A stretch of DNA of 64,000 nucleotides from Brienomyrus brachyistius (GCF_023856365.1 NC_064551.1:4110501-4174500), one strand, 5' to 3'; shown: positions 37,502 to 49,562, numbered from the stretch's first letter. A program made the numbers and translations. The notes: generated from the letters alone by a model not told the origin.

Positions 37502-38770
37502 AATGGCTATAAATTAATATAGCACTTCACTCTATGAAACATCTCAGGTGTAATAAATGTTGTAATAATCAAAACATTACAAGAATATGAAGTCTGGGGT
37601 AAAGTTAGACTAAAGCACTGCTTATTCTCAAGTGGAATGTATTACTTAAGCTTAAATTGGGCAAATTCCTAATATACAGTATATAATTGCATTCGGGTTA
37701 GACTTGATGAGCTTCAAGTCAATATAAGACGTGTAATGGTCATGTGACATTCAAAATGTTACCTGTCAGACCTGTGGCCTTGCTTTCTGATGATTGGACA
37801 GGAATTACTCTTCAAACACTGAGAGAGCCAATCAGAGTCGGCATGCTTATTCTGACCAGCTTTCCACAAACACCTTGGCAAAGTTTGGTCTCACATTGCC
37901 TCTTAAGCTGTTACTGCGTCGTGTGACTTGTCCTGCAGAGTTTCTATTCTAACCATTACTGCAGTGCTGCCACTATAACACAAGAATGAGAATATTTCTG
38001 TATCCATATTGAGGTGGCACTTCTGAAACATTAAACGTACAAAAAAAAAACTATTACATGAAAATGAATTAGTGAATATATTTTATCATAAATGTCTTAT
38101 TAGAAATGACAACCAAGACCAAAAACATGTACTGTAGATGGTGACAGTTATGGTTTCATAATTTATTATCAAGTTAAAATGTCTTGCTAGCCTGCAGAGA
38201 CTGTCGGGCATGAGATGGTTAACAATGTTATTAATTGTATTATTTTACGGTATCAGTTGGTGAGTTGGTGCAATTTTATTTGAGACATAACACAAGCACA
38301 TTCTACAGCGGGTCATTTATTTTAATCTAAGTACAGAATGCAACAATTTTTTGTATAAAATAATAGAATAGAAATTTTGAAGTTCCTTAAACTTTAATTA
38401 CTTACATTTATATTCCAATGTAATATTTCAAACCTTCCAAAAATCATTGAAACAATAAACCATCCTGGTCTTTTTATAGATTTATGCCTCTTGCGTCAAG
38501 TCTCCAGTGGTGGGGATTTGCATTGATTTCTATGTAAGTTAGCATTAGCATTAGGGTCCTGCAGTGCTGAAAATCAGTCAGTACATTTTGGAGCGCAACT
38601 GTAACTTGAAATTATTGCGAAGCTGTATAACACAGAATTGTATAAACAAAGAGTGTTCAGAGGGCTTGAAAGATAAAACGGTTTTCACTTTCTTATGTAA
38701 TGTTACTGAAAACAAATGAAGAATTAAAATACAAAAAAACGAAAAAAAAAAGAAAAAAAAAAAAAAAAAA

Positions 38771-38970
38771 TGCTTATCCTACTGGGTCGCGGGAGGTCTG
38801 GAGCCTCTCCCGGAAGCAATGGGCACGAGGCAGGGAACAACCCAGGATGGGGGGACCAGCCCATCGCAGGGCACATTCACACACCATTCACTCACGCATG
38901 CACTCCTATGGGCAATTTAGCAACTCCAATTAGCCTCAGCATGTTTTGGACTGTGGGGGGAAACCAGAGT
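38771..38970. repeat. Dispersed fish repeat with LINE-like end, copy 1
   Basis: A 200-bp element next to a long A tract. It begins GCTTATCCTACTGGGTCGCGGG and ends near GTGGGGGGAAACCAGAG. The beginning resembles the 3' end of the Rex3-like LINE at 58330-58360 (CGCTTAATCC...GGGTCGCGGG). The middle is a fresher relative of the ~110-bp repeat in every spacer (GCCCATCGCAGGGCACAT...). Likely a SINE or other non-autonomous element; class not certain. Confidence 0.5.
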
Positions 38971-39015
38971 TTTATGGTAATATGAGAATGATATATGTGG
39001 TGAATCTATGAAAAA

Positions 39016-39597
39016 TCAACTTTCAGGGAAAACCTTTGTATTTGAAGAATGTGCAGCAAAAATCTTTAAAGATATAATGAGTTTCAATGACTTTTGAAAC
39101 CACGGGAAAAACAATCCATAGATTACAGGATTTAACGTGGAATTAAAATAACCCAGCCAGAAAATCCCTTCATGATGAACAGGAGAAGTTTGCAAAGTCA
39201 ATATAGGGGTCGAGTATGGAGGTGATAAAGTAAGGCAACCAGCAGAGTATGAAGGCACCTACAACAATGCCAAGGGTCTTTGCAGCCTTTCGCTCTGAGC
39301 TGTGAGATTTCCTGTTGCCATGTCCCTCTGTAAAACATGGCTGCTGACTTGTACCTTCAAGCGGCCTGACATGTTGTCTGGCTACCAAAAATATTTTAGC
39401 ATAAAGGCCAATCATTACCGAACATGGCAGGAAAAATCCAATCAGAGTATTTAAGGTGCTCCATAACAGATTAAACAGAAGAGTGCAACTCCCCAAGCAA
39501 TTTATGGAAGTGATGTATTCATCTAGGCCCATCACACTGCCAATAGAGTAAAGGAGACTGTAGGAGTAAGAAACAGCTGCAGCCCAACTCAGCGCTA
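39016..39597 (-). pseudogene. TAAR pseudogene K (3' half only, frameshifted)
   Basis: It retains TM4 to the C terminus, starting at the codons for VALSW, and is joined at AGCGCTA to spacer repeat sequence (GCAGAGCTGGACAGGCCGTC). The start, TM1-TM3 and Asp3.32 are gone. One extra T near 39187-39191 shifts the frame between IDF and the TM7 region. The TM7 fingerprint has Phe for the last Tyr (GLFFPWF). TM6 has CWLPYF. Not functional. Confidence 0.9.
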
Positions 39598-40963
39598 GCA
39601 GAGCTGGACAGGCCGTCTGGCGTACTGGGTATTTTCCTGATTTTTAAGCCCAGTCTACTGCAATCATACGATACCATCAGAGGCCTGACTGGGAGAGTAA
39701 TCATACCACTGTAATCACAGTATTCTTAATAAAAATGTTAAATATAAAGTCTTATTCTTGTCATGTTACGAGATCATATTAACAAGAAGCCGGGTTGCCA
39801 GGTTCAGTTTAGCCTGTAATATTTCTGATTTGATGTGTGAAGTCGGAATAAAACCACATAAGCTAAAGATACGCTAAAGTACTTCATCACTACTTCATTT
39901 TCTGTGTTATAATGTATTTCATACTTTTTATAACAGCAGGAAGATGGTTAAGGTACATTTCATAGGATCTGACTGGGTAACATTAGAAGTCAGCAAATAC
40001 TATGGATGTTTTATCTTTCGCTCTATGATTCCCACTGTGACTGTTTAGAGGAAGAAAGACTGAATGTTTGATTATTGTGCTGAGACGGCCCCACTCCAGT
40101 CCTGGGGGGGGGGGGGGGCTGCTGTATTACCTAAGCGTGATGTAAACGTCAGAAGCAAAGGGCCCAGTTAGCAGCAAGCTGCCTCCCAATCAAAGGTGGC
40201 AATACAGAGATTACACAGAGCGCAGGTGATGCAACAGCCTGACCTCTTGCATGTGCTGAGAGCAGGGAAGGTAGGATCAGGTGCAGAGAGACAGAAATGG
40301 GTGTGGGGAGTTTCTCTGTGTACATCCTTCATGGGGGGTGAGCTATTAGAGAAGCTTGTGGTACTCAAGGTCTGAAGGCCTAGCGAAGGTAAAACATGAA
40401 ATCTGACTGTAGTTTTCATTTATTAAGAGACTTATGAAAAAAATAAACTGAGATGGACAGAGGTCAGATGATGTAGGTGAAGGACTAATAGGGAACCACG
40501 ACATCATGGGTGTAACTTTCCAACCCTTGAATTCCACTAAATGTTGACTTGGAATTCTTGGTTTACGTCAATGAAAAATTAAATAATCCATTTGTCTGCT
40601 CTTTTTATGGCTGTAGGCTTCTTGTGTGACATCTTCAGTGCTGGGGATTCGCTTTGTTTTCTATGTTAATTTAGGCTCAGCTTAGTGGCACTTAGCTAAG
40701 TGACAGTCTGTGCACTTTAGAGTGCAGGAAAAATTGAAAATTAATGTTAAGGTGCATAACACAGAATTCGATTAACAAACATTTTTCGGAGTGCTTGAAA
40801 CATAAGACTTACTTCACTGTATTGTGCAATGCTTTCAAAAACAAATTAAAGTTAAAATGTAAATTAAAAAAATCAAACAGCTATTTTTCAACAGGCCATT
40901 AAGAACATTATGTATATTTTTATGGTCATATGAGATTGAAATATATGATGACTCTATGAAAAA
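39598..40963. other. Spacer between K and L, shortened type I
   Basis: No gene is supported. Just outside the K truncation come spacer repeat, then type I sequence with a poly-G run near 40106, the recurrent 83-codon minus ORF (40168-40419) and the 3' flank of L. The SINE and tandem repeat are missing. Confidence 0.65.
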
Positions 40964-41989
40964 TCAACTTTCAGGGAAAACCTTTGTATTTGAGGAATGT
41001 GCGGCAAATATCTTTAAAGATATAATGAGTTTCAACGACTTTCTAAACCACGGGTAAAACAGTCCGTAGATTATAGGATTAAATGCAGAATTAAAATAAC
41101 CCACCCAGTAAATCCCTTCATAAAGAACAGGAGGAGTTGCAAAGTCAGTATAGGGGTCGAGTACAGAGATGACAAACAAAGGCATCCAGCAGAGTATGAA
41201 GGCACCTACAACAATGCCAAGGGTCTTTGCAGCCTTTCGCTCTGAGCTGTGAGATTTCCTGTTGCCATGTCCCTCTGTAAAACATGGCTGCTGACTTGTA
41301 CCTTCAAGCTGCCTGACGTGTTGTCTGGCAACTAGAAATATTTTGCCATAAAGGCCAATCATTACCAAACATGGCAGGAAAAATCCAACCAAACTGTTTA
41401 GCATGCTCCATAAGTCATTAAACATAAGGTTGCAGCTCCCCAAGCAATTTATGGAAGTGATGTATTCATCTAGGCTGATCACAGAATAAAGGTGAGCGCA
41501 AGAGTAAGAAACAGCTGCAGTCCAACTCAACGCTACCATCAGCCAAGCCACAGGAATGGTCACTGTGTTATGGTACTGCAGAGGATTGCAAACTGCCTGG
41601 TATCGATCAACCGCAATGGACATCAGGTGAAAGATTGAAGCACATGAGAGGATAACGTCAAAAGTGGAGTGCAACGAACAGAAAGTATTTCCGAAGTACC
41701 AGCAGCCCTCCACCGATCTGATCATGCTGAAGGGCATCACGACGGCCCCCAGAAGCAGGTCGACCAGGGCCAGTGACATCACCAGGATGTTGGTCGGTGT
41801 GTGCAGCTGTTTGAAGTGCGCGATGGAGATGATGACCACCAGGTTCCCCCCGATGGTCAGGGTCATCCCCGACGCAAAAAACATGTACACGGCAAACCTG
41901 GCAAATCCAGACAAGCTACTTTTAACACACGTCCCATTAGCTGCTGGATAGCAGTACTGGTATGTTTCCAGCTCTAGTGAAATATTCAT
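40964..41989 (-). CDS. TAAR: TAAR locus L, intact trace amine-associated receptor
   Basis: A 341-residue receptor. It has the 3-residue ECL2 deletion ([10 protein letters not shown]). N terminus [12 protein letters not shown]1 reads [10 protein letters not shown]. Pocket: [11 protein letters not shown] around Asp3.32, SMLNSLVG with Asn5.42/Ser5.43, Leu6.51. ECL1 FGNTFC has Asn for Asp. The TM7 fingerprint is [16 protein letters not shown], a valid match. Tail KVFPES. It is the near twin of N, 6.2 kb away. ATG at 41989. Confidence 0.95.
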   Translation of the reverse strand: MNISLELETYQYCYPAANGTCVKSSLSGFARFAVYMFFASGMTLTIGGNLVVIISIAHFKQLHTPTNILVMSLALVDLLLGAVVMPFSMIRSVEGCWYFGNTFCSLHSTFDVILSCASIFHLMSIAVDRYQAVCNPLQYHNTVTIPVAWLMVALSWTAAVSYSCAHLYSVISLDEYITSINCLGSCNLMFNDLWSMLNSLVGFFLPCLVMIGLYGKIFLVARQHVRQLEGTSQQPCFTEGHGNRKSHSSERKAAKTLGIVVGAFILCWMPLFVISVLDPYTDFATPPVLYEGIYWVGYFNSAFNPIIYGLFYPWFRKSLKLIISLKIFAAHSSNTKVFPES

Positions 41990-42404
41990 TTCTCTGTCAC
42001 AAAGCAACAGCAAAATGAAACAGCATAGTGCTGTTGTCTTATAAGGCCCTACAACTGGCTGGCGTCCTTTCCAGGGTGTATCTCTGCCTTGTGTCCTGGG
42101 CTTCCTGGGTTGGCTCCAAGCAACCACTGCAACCCTCTACTGGATAAGCAGTTATGGATGATGAATGCAGAGATGTTTTCTTAAAGGTGATGTGTCTTGC
42201 GTCTTTTGAAAATGCTCAGTGTTTTTCTTTTGGACAGAACTTCTTTTATATACTTGAACATCCCCTTTGAGACAAGCAAACCTATTACAGCAGGACACAC
42301 AATATGCAGAAGGGAATTTTTCTTTCATCTAATATTTGCATATAGTTGGCATGGGAACAAGTGCCTGCCATGATTATCTGTGTGATATACAGCATGACTC
42401 AGCA
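41990..42404 (-). promoter_or_regulatory. Conserved 5' flank of TAAR L
   Basis: TATAAG box (cttata 42038-42043), octamer (42334-42341) and TGCTGAGTCA (42395-42404). The distal TATAAATA box is lost (CTTCTTTTATATAC). Confidence 0.5.
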
Positions 42405-43316
42405 TATCGACAAAGGAAGTAGAAGCCAGTTGTTTTATTTATGAGAGATGATTTTAATTTATGTGCTTTACATTCAGAGTCTGTGTTAGGTGCTAATGCC
42501 TATATATCTGGCAATAAACTGATAGACTGAGCAGGAGAGACATGCAAAACAGACTGATTGTTCAGAGTTTTCTCAAAGAGTTTTATCAGCTTCTACCCAC
42601 CGATCTGAAGGTGACCGTGTCACCACAGGGGAACTACAAAATGTTGATTATGAACAAGAAAGTCCTGGGAGAGTGAGAATGCAGTCAAAACACAGGAACC
42701 TGAGAGAAATTCTTACCATCAGAGAAGGTTTTGGTTCTACACTGGTGTAAGAAGACATTCTGATCAGAACACGGCACCATATAGAGAAACAATTACATTT
42801 CAAAGTAAATGTTGGTTATAAGATATATATTGTCAAAGTTAGCATACTGTAAAGCCATGTTTTATAAAATTAGTACTTAATGTTGTTGATAGGAATAATG
42901 AATTGTCAATATCGCTCTGTAGCCACTAGGTGGTGATAAATAACCATTAATCTATCTTCCACACTCCTGGTCAGGGTCACCAGGGGCCTGAGGCCTATCC
43001 TAGGCAGCGCATGCACAAGGCTGGGGTACACTCTGGGCGGGATGTGAGTTCATTACAGGGCACATACACAGTCATGCACTGCTGGCAATACAGGGATGCC
43101 AGTTATCCGAGTGCAGAGTGCAGCTTAGCGGGTTCGGAACCTGAGACCACGACTGGGAGCAGAGCTGGACAGGCCGTCTGGCATACTGGGTATTTTCCTG
43201 ATGGCCCAGTGGGTATGTGGGCTGGCAAAATTTATCATGGGGGACCCCAATGTCCAGGGCTGATTTTTAATCCCAGTCAGGACTGGCTAGCAGAGTAATC
43301 ATACCACTGTATGACT

Positions 43317-43360
43317 GGGGCAGTGGTGGCCTGATGGTTAGGGAAGTGCACTTGTAATTG
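43317..43360 (+). repeat. Truncated SINE head
   Basis: Same truncated form and junction as at 28382. Confidence 0.6.
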
Positions 43361-43380
43361 GCTACCAAAGAATGTGCAGT

Positions 43381-43728
43381 ATATGCTGCCTGGTCTCTGG
43401 AATCAGGAGGGCGCAAGAAAGAGCTAAAGGGCTCTTCTCGTTTGTCTGTGTCATCAAAGCCCCGCCCACATGCAAGTGTCTGCTTTGTGTTGCACTGCAG
43501 ACTGTTGAATAAAGACCTTTATCTGGTAGAAAGCTATGAAGAACTTCAAATTTCCACATCACTGGGAGAGAGAGATTTCAAGAAGGCCTGTGAGGAGTTA
43601 AAGAGCTGGGAGCTGATCAGTGACGGCAGTCAGCCATCGGGTGGCCTGGCCAGGTCTGGCGGACCCTGGTGGGGGCCGAGCTGCGTTTTTCCTCTTTACC
43701 AAAGCTCCCCGGGAAAGGGGGGCCTGTA
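43381..43728 (+). repeat. Type II spacer repeat block, copy 6
   Basis: Same block as at 5981; the + frame is open, with scattered missense-like changes. Confidence 0.5.
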
Positions 43729-44980
43729 AATGGCTATAAATTAAAATAGCACTTCACTCTATGAAACATCTAAGGTGTAATAAATGTTGTAATAATCAAA
43801 ACATTACAAGAATATGAAATCTGGGGTAAAGTTAGACCAAAGCACTGCTTATTCTCAAGTGGAATGTTTTACTTAAACTTAAATTGGGCAAATTCCTAAC
43901 ATATATAATTAGATTCTGGTTAGACTTGATGAGCTTCAAGTCAATATAAGACGTGCAACGGTCATGTGACATTCAAAATGTCACCTGTCAGACCTGTGGC
44001 CTTGCTTTCTGATGATTGAAGAGGAATTCCTCTTCAAAAACTAAAAGAGCCAATCAGAGTCGGCATGCTAATTCTGACCAGCTTTCCACAACCACCTTGG
44101 CAAAGTTTGGTCACACTTTGCCCCTTAAGCTGTTACTGCGTCGTGTGACTTGTCCTGCAGAGTTTCTATTCTAACCATTACTGCAGTGCTGCCACTATAA
44201 CACAAGAATGAGAATATTTCTGTATGCATATTGAGGTGGCACTTCTGAAACATTAAACGTACAAAAAAAGACTATTACATGAAAATGAATTAATGAATAT
44301 ATTTTATCATAAATGTCTTATTGGAAATGACAACCAAGACCAAAAACATGTACTGTAGATGGTGACAGTTATGGTTTCATAATTTATTATCAAGTTAAAA
44401 TGTCTTGCTAGCCTGCAGAGACTGTCGGGCATGAGATGGTTAACAATGTTATTAATTGTATTATTTTACGGTATCAGTTGGTGAGTTGGTGCAATTTTAT
44501 TTGAGACATAACACAAGCACATTCTACAGCGGGTCACTTATTTTAATCTAAGTACAGAATGCAACAATTTTTTGTATAAAATAATAGAATAGAAATTTTT
44601 AAGTTCCTTAAACTTTAATTACTTACATTTATATTCCAATGTAATATTTCAAACCTTCCAAAAATCATTGAAACAATAAACCATCCTGGTCTTTTTATAG
44701 ATTTATGCCTCTTGCGTCAAGTCTCCAGTGGTGGGGATTTGCATTGTTTTCTATGTAAGTTAGCATTAGCATTAGGGTCCTGCAGTGCTGAAAATCAGTC
44801 AGTACATTTTGGAGCGCAACTGTAACTTGAAATTATTGCGAAGCTGTATAACACAGAATTGTATAAACAAAGAGTGTTCAGAGGGCTTGAAAGATAAGAC
44901 GGTTTTCACTTTCTTATGGAATGTTACTGAAAACAAATGAAGAATTAAAATACAAAAAACGAAAAAAAAAAAAAAAAAAC

Positions 44981-45180
44981 GCTTATCCTACTGGGTCGCG
45001 GGGGGTCTGGAGCCTCTCCCGGAAGCAATGGGCACGAGGCAGGGAACAACCCAGGATGGGGGGACCAGCCCATCGCAGGGCACATTCACACACCATTCAC
45101 TCACGCATGCACTCCTATGGGCAATTTAGCAACTCCAATTAGCCTCAGCATGTTTTGGACTGTGGGGGGAAACCAGAGTT
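44981..45180. repeat. Dispersed fish repeat with LINE-like end, copy 2
   Basis: Segmental duplicate of the repeat at 38771 with the same flanks and almost the same sequence. Confidence 0.5.
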
Positions 45181-45224
45181 TTATGGTAATATGAGAATGA
45201 TATATGTGGTGAATCTATGAAAAA

Positions 45225-45806
45225 TCAACTTTCAGGGAAAACCTTTGTATTTGAAGAATGTGCAGCAAAAATCTTTAAAGATATAATGAGTTTCAATGAC
45301 TTTTGAAACCACGGGAAAAACAATCCATAGATTACAGGATTTAACGTGGAATTAAAATAACCCAGCCAGAAAATCCCTTCATGATGAACAGGAGAAGTTT
45401 GCAAAGTCAATATAGGGGTCGAGTATGGAGGTGATAAAGTAAGGCAACCAGCAGAGTATGAAGGCACCTACAACAATGCCAAGGGTCTTTGCAGCCTTTC
45501 GCTCTGAGCTGTGAGATTTCCTGTTGCCATGTCCCTCTGTAAAACATGGCTGCTGACTTGAACCTCCAAGCTGCCTGATGTGTTGTCTGGCTACCAAAAA
45601 TATTTTAGCATAAAGGCCAATCATTACCGAACATGGCAGGAAAAATCCAATCAGAGTATTTAAGGTGCTCCATAACAGATTAAACAGAAGAGTGCAACTC
45701 CCCAAGCAATTTATGGAAGTGATGTATTCATCTAGGCCCATCACACTGCCAATAGAGTAAAGGAGACTGTAGGAGTAAGAAACAGCTGCAGCCCAACTCA
45801 GCGCTA
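45225..45806 (-). pseudogene. TAAR pseudogene M (duplicate of K)
   Basis: Identical truncation point, identical extra base and the same GLFFPWF change as K, so it was copied after K had died. It differs from K around the TM5-ICL3 border ([11 protein letters not shown] against [11 protein letters not shown]), which may reflect later gene conversion from an intact gene. Confidence 0.9.
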
Positions 45807-47165
45807 GCAGAGCTGGACAGGCCGTCTGGCGTACTGGGTATTTTCCTGATTTTTAAGCCCAGTCTACTGCAATCATACGATACCATCAGAGGCCTGACTG
45901 GGAGAGTAATCATACCACTGTAATCACAGTATTCTTAATAAAAATGTTAAATATAAAGTCTTATTCTTGTCATGTTACGAGATCATATTAACAAGAAGCC
46001 GGGTTGCCAGGTTCAGTTTAGCCTGTAATATTTCTGATTTGATGTGTGAAGTCGGAATAAAACCACATAAGCTAAAGATACGCTAAAGTACTTCATCACT
46101 ACTTCATTTTCTGTGTTATAATGTATTTCATACCTTTTATAACAGCAGGAAGATGGTTAAGGTACATTTCATAGGATCTGACTGGGTAACATTAGAAGTC
46201 AGCAAATACTATGGATGTTTTATCTTTCGCTCTATGATTCCCACTGTGAGTGTTTAGAGGAAGAAAGACTGAGTGTGTGATTAATGTGCTGAGACGGCCC
46301 CACTCCAGTCCTGGGGGGGCTGCTGTATTACCTAAGCGTGATGTAAACGTCAGAAGCAAAGGGCCCAGTTAGCAGCAGGCTGCCTCCCAATCAAAGGTGG
46401 CAATACAGAGATTACACAGAGCGCAGGTGATGCAACAGCCTGACCTCTTGCATGTGCTGAGAGCAGGGAAGGTAGGATCAGGTGCAGAGAGGCAGAAATG
46501 GGTGTGGGGAGTTTCTCTGTGTACATCCTTCATGGGGGGTGAGCTGTTAGAGAAGCTTGTGGTACTGAAGGTCTGAAGGCCTAGCGAAGGTAAAACATGA
46601 AATCTGACTGTAGTTTTCATTTATAAGGACACTCATGAAAAAAATAAACTGAGATGGACAGAGGTCAGATGATGTAGGTGAAGGACTAATAGGGAACCAC
46701 GACATCATGGGTGTAACTTTCCAACCCTTGAATTCCACTAAATGTTGACTTGGAATTCTTGGTTTACGTCAATGAAAAATTAAATAATCCATTTGTCTGC
46801 TCTTTTTATGGCTGTAGGCTTCTTGTGTGACATCTTCAGTGCTGGGGATTCGCTTTGTTTTCTATGTTAATTTAGGCTCAGCTTAGTGGCACTTAGCTAA
46901 GTGACAGTCTGTGCACTTTAGAGTGCAGGAAAAATTGAAAATTAATGTTAAGGTGCATAACACAGAATTCCATTAACAAATATTTTTCGGAGTGCTTGAG
47001 AGATAAGACTCACTTCACTTTATTGTGTAAAGTTTTCAAAAACAAATTAAGAGTTAAAATGTAAATTTAAAAAATCAAACAGCTATTTTTCAACAGGCCA
47101 TTAAGAACATTATGTATATTTTTATGGTAATATGAGATTGAAATACATGGTGACTCTATGAAAAA
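45807..47165. other. Spacer between M and N, shortened type I
   Basis: No gene is supported. It matches 39598-40963 closely, including the recurrent 83-codon minus ORF (46369-46620), but the poly-G run is shorter. Confidence 0.65.
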
Positions 47166-48191
47166 TCAACTTTCAGGGAAAACCTTTGTATTTGAGGAAT
47201 GTGCAGCAAAAATCTTTAAAGATATAATGAGTTTCAACGACTTTCTAAACCACGGGTAAAACAGTCCGTAGATTATAGGATTAAATGCAGAATTAAAATA
47301 ACCCACCCAGTAAATCCCTTCATAAAGAACAGGAGGAGTTGCAAAGTCAGTATAGGGGTCGATTACAGATATGACAAAGAAAGGCATCCAGCAGAGTATG
47401 AAGGCACCTACAACAATGCCAAGGGTCTTTGCAGCCTTTCGCTCTGAGCTGTGAGATTTCCTGTTGCCATGTCCCTCTGTAAAACATGGCTGCTGACTTG
47501 TACCTCCAAGCTGCCTGACGTGTTGTCTGGCTACTAGAAATATTTTGCCATAAAGGCCAATCATTACCAAACATGGCAGGAAAAATCCAACCAAACTGTT
47601 TAGCATGTTCCATATGTCATTAAACATAAGGTTGCAGCTCCCCAAGCAATTTATGGAAGTGATGTATTCATCTAGGCCGATCACAGAATAAAGGTGAGTG
47701 CAAGAGTAAGAAACAGCTGCAGTCCAACTCAACGCTACCATCAGCCAAGCCACAGGAATGGTCACTGTGTTATGGTACTGCAGAGGATTGCAAACTGCCT
47801 GGTATCGATCAACCGCAATGGACATCAGGTGAAAGATTGAAGCACATGAGAGGATAACGTCAAAAGTGGAGTGCAACGAACAGAAAGTATCTCCGAAGTA
47901 CCAGCAGCCCTCCACCGATCTGATCATGCTGAAGGGCATCACGACGGCCCCCAGAAGCGGGTCGACCAGGGCCAGTGACATCACCAGGATGTTGGTCGGT
48001 GTGTGCAGCTGTTTGAAGTGTGCGATGGAGATGATGACCACCAGGTTCCCCGTGATGGTCATGGTCATCCCCGACGCAAAAAACATGTACACGGCAAACC
48101 TGGCAAATCCAGACAAGCTACTTTTAACACACGTCCCATTAGCTGCTGGATAGCAGTACTGGTATGTTTCCAGCTCTAGTGAAATATTCAT
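47166..48191 (-). CDS. TAAR: TAAR locus N, intact receptor with Pro after Asp2.50
   Basis: A 341-residue twin of L (ECL2 [17 protein letters not shown] with Asn5.42, same TM3). Differences include Phe6.51 in place of Leu, DIWNM for DLWSM, and VDPLLG in TM2, which puts a Pro at 2.51 directly after the conserved sodium-site Asp2.50. That may bend TM2 and harm folding. I start it at the shared ATG at 48191. Uniquely, an upstream in-frame ATG at 48338 would add 49 residues; it lies above the TATA-like box, so I consider it unlikely to be used. Confidence 0.92.
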   Translation of the reverse strand: MNISLELETYQYCYPAANGTCVKSSLSGFARFAVYMFFASGMTMTITGNLVVIISIAHFKQLHTPTNILVMSLALVDPLLGAVVMPFSMIRSVEGCWYFGDTFCSLHSTFDVILSCASIFHLMSIAVDRYQAVCNPLQYHNTVTIPVAWLMVALSWTAAVSYSCTHLYSVIGLDEYITSINCLGSCNLMFNDIWNMLNSLVGFFLPCLVMIGLYGKIFLVARQHVRQLGGTSQQPCFTEGHGNRKSHSSERKAAKTLGIVVGAFILCWMPFFVISVIDPYTDFATPPVLYEGIYWVGYFNSAFNPIIYGLFYPWFRKSLKLIISLKIFAAHSSNTKVFPES

Positions 48192-48606
48192 TTCTCTGTC
48201 ACAAAGCAACAGCAAAATGAAACAACATAGTGCTGTTGTCTTATAAGACCCTGCAACTGGCTGGCGTCCTTTCCAGGGTGTATCTCTGCCTTGTGCCCTG
48301 GGCTTCCTGGGTTGGCTCCAAGCAAACACTGCAACCATCTACTGGATAAGCAGTTATGGATGATGAATGCAGAGATGTTTTCTTAAAGGTGATGTGTCTT
48401 GCGTCTTTTGAACATGCTCAGTGTCTTTCTTTTGGAAAGAACTTCTTTTATATACTTGAACATCCCCTTTGAGACAAGCAAACCTATTACAGCAGGACAC
48501 ACAATATGCAGAAGGGAATTTTTCTTTCATCTAATATTTGCATATAGTTGGCATGGGAACAAGTGCCTGTCATGATTATCTGTGTGATATACAGCATGAC
48601 TCAGCA
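48192..48606 (-). promoter_or_regulatory. Conserved 5' flank of TAAR N
   Basis: TATAAG box (cttata 48240-48245), octamer (48536-48543) and TGCTGAGTCA (48597-48606). Distal TATA lost as in L. Confidence 0.5.
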
Positions 48607-49518
48607 TATCGACAAAGGAAGTAGAAGCCAGTTGTTTTATTTATGAGAGATGATTTTAATTTATGTGCCTTACATTCAGAGTCTGTGTTTGGTGTTAATG
48701 TCTATATATCTGGCAATAAACTGATAGACTGAGCAGGAGAGACATGCAAAACAGACTGATTGTTCAGAGTTTTCTCAAAGAGTTTTATCAGCTTCTACCC
48801 ACCGATTTAAAGGTGACCGTGTCACCACAGGGGAACTACAAAATGTTGACTATGAACAAGAAGGTCCTGGGAGAGTGAAAATGCAGTCAAAACACAGGAA
48901 CCTGATAGAAATTCTTACCATCAGAGAAGGTTTTGGTTCTACATTGGTGTAAGAAGACATTCTGATCAGAACACGGCACCGTATAGAGAAACAATTACAT
49001 TTCAAAGTAAATGTTGGTTTTAAGACATATATTATAAAAGTTAGCATACTGTAAAGCCAAGTTTTATAAAATTAGTACTTAATGCTGTTGATAGGAATAA
49101 TGAATTGTCAATATTGCTCTGTAGCCACTAGGTGGTGATAAATAACAATTAATCTATCTTCCACACTCCTGGTCAGGGTCACCAGGGGCCTGGAGCCTAT
49201 CCCAGGCAGCGCATGCACAAGGCTGGGGTACACTCTGGGCGGGATGTGAGTTCATTACAGGGCACATACACAGTCATGCACTGCTGGCAATACAGGGATG
49301 CCAGTTATCCGAGTGCAGAGTGCAGCTTAGCGGGTTCGGAACCTGAGACCACGACTGGGAGCAGAGCTGGACAGGCCGTCTGGCATACTGGGTATTTTCC
49401 TGATGGCCCAGTGGGTATGTGTGCTGGCAAAATTTATTATGGGGGACCCCAATGTCCAGGGCTGAGTTTTAATCCCAGTCAGGACTGGCTAGCAGAGTAA
49501 TCATACCACTGTATGACT

Positions 49519-49562
49519 GGGGCAGTGGTGGCCTGATGGTTAGGGAAGTGCACTTGTAATTG
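49519..49562 (+). repeat. Truncated SINE head
   Basis: Third copy of the truncated form with the AATTGGCTACC junction. Confidence 0.6.

Larger units (their letters stand above)
36526..39015. other. Spacer between J and pseudogene K, type II
   Basis: No gene is supported. Dispersed repeat (about 37039-37145), type II block, then a longer AT-rich region (38030-38770) not found in the earlier type II spacers but shared with 44270-44980 and 61707-62400. It ends in a poly-A tract and a SINE-like repeat. Confidence 0.65.
42405..45224. other. Spacer between L and pseudogene M, hybrid type II
   Basis: No gene is supported. Dispersed repeat (about 42968-43075), truncated SINE head, type II block, the AT-rich region as at 38030-38770, an A tract and the SINE-like repeat. 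From about 44200 it is nearly identical to the sequence 6.2 kb to the left. Confidence 0.65.
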
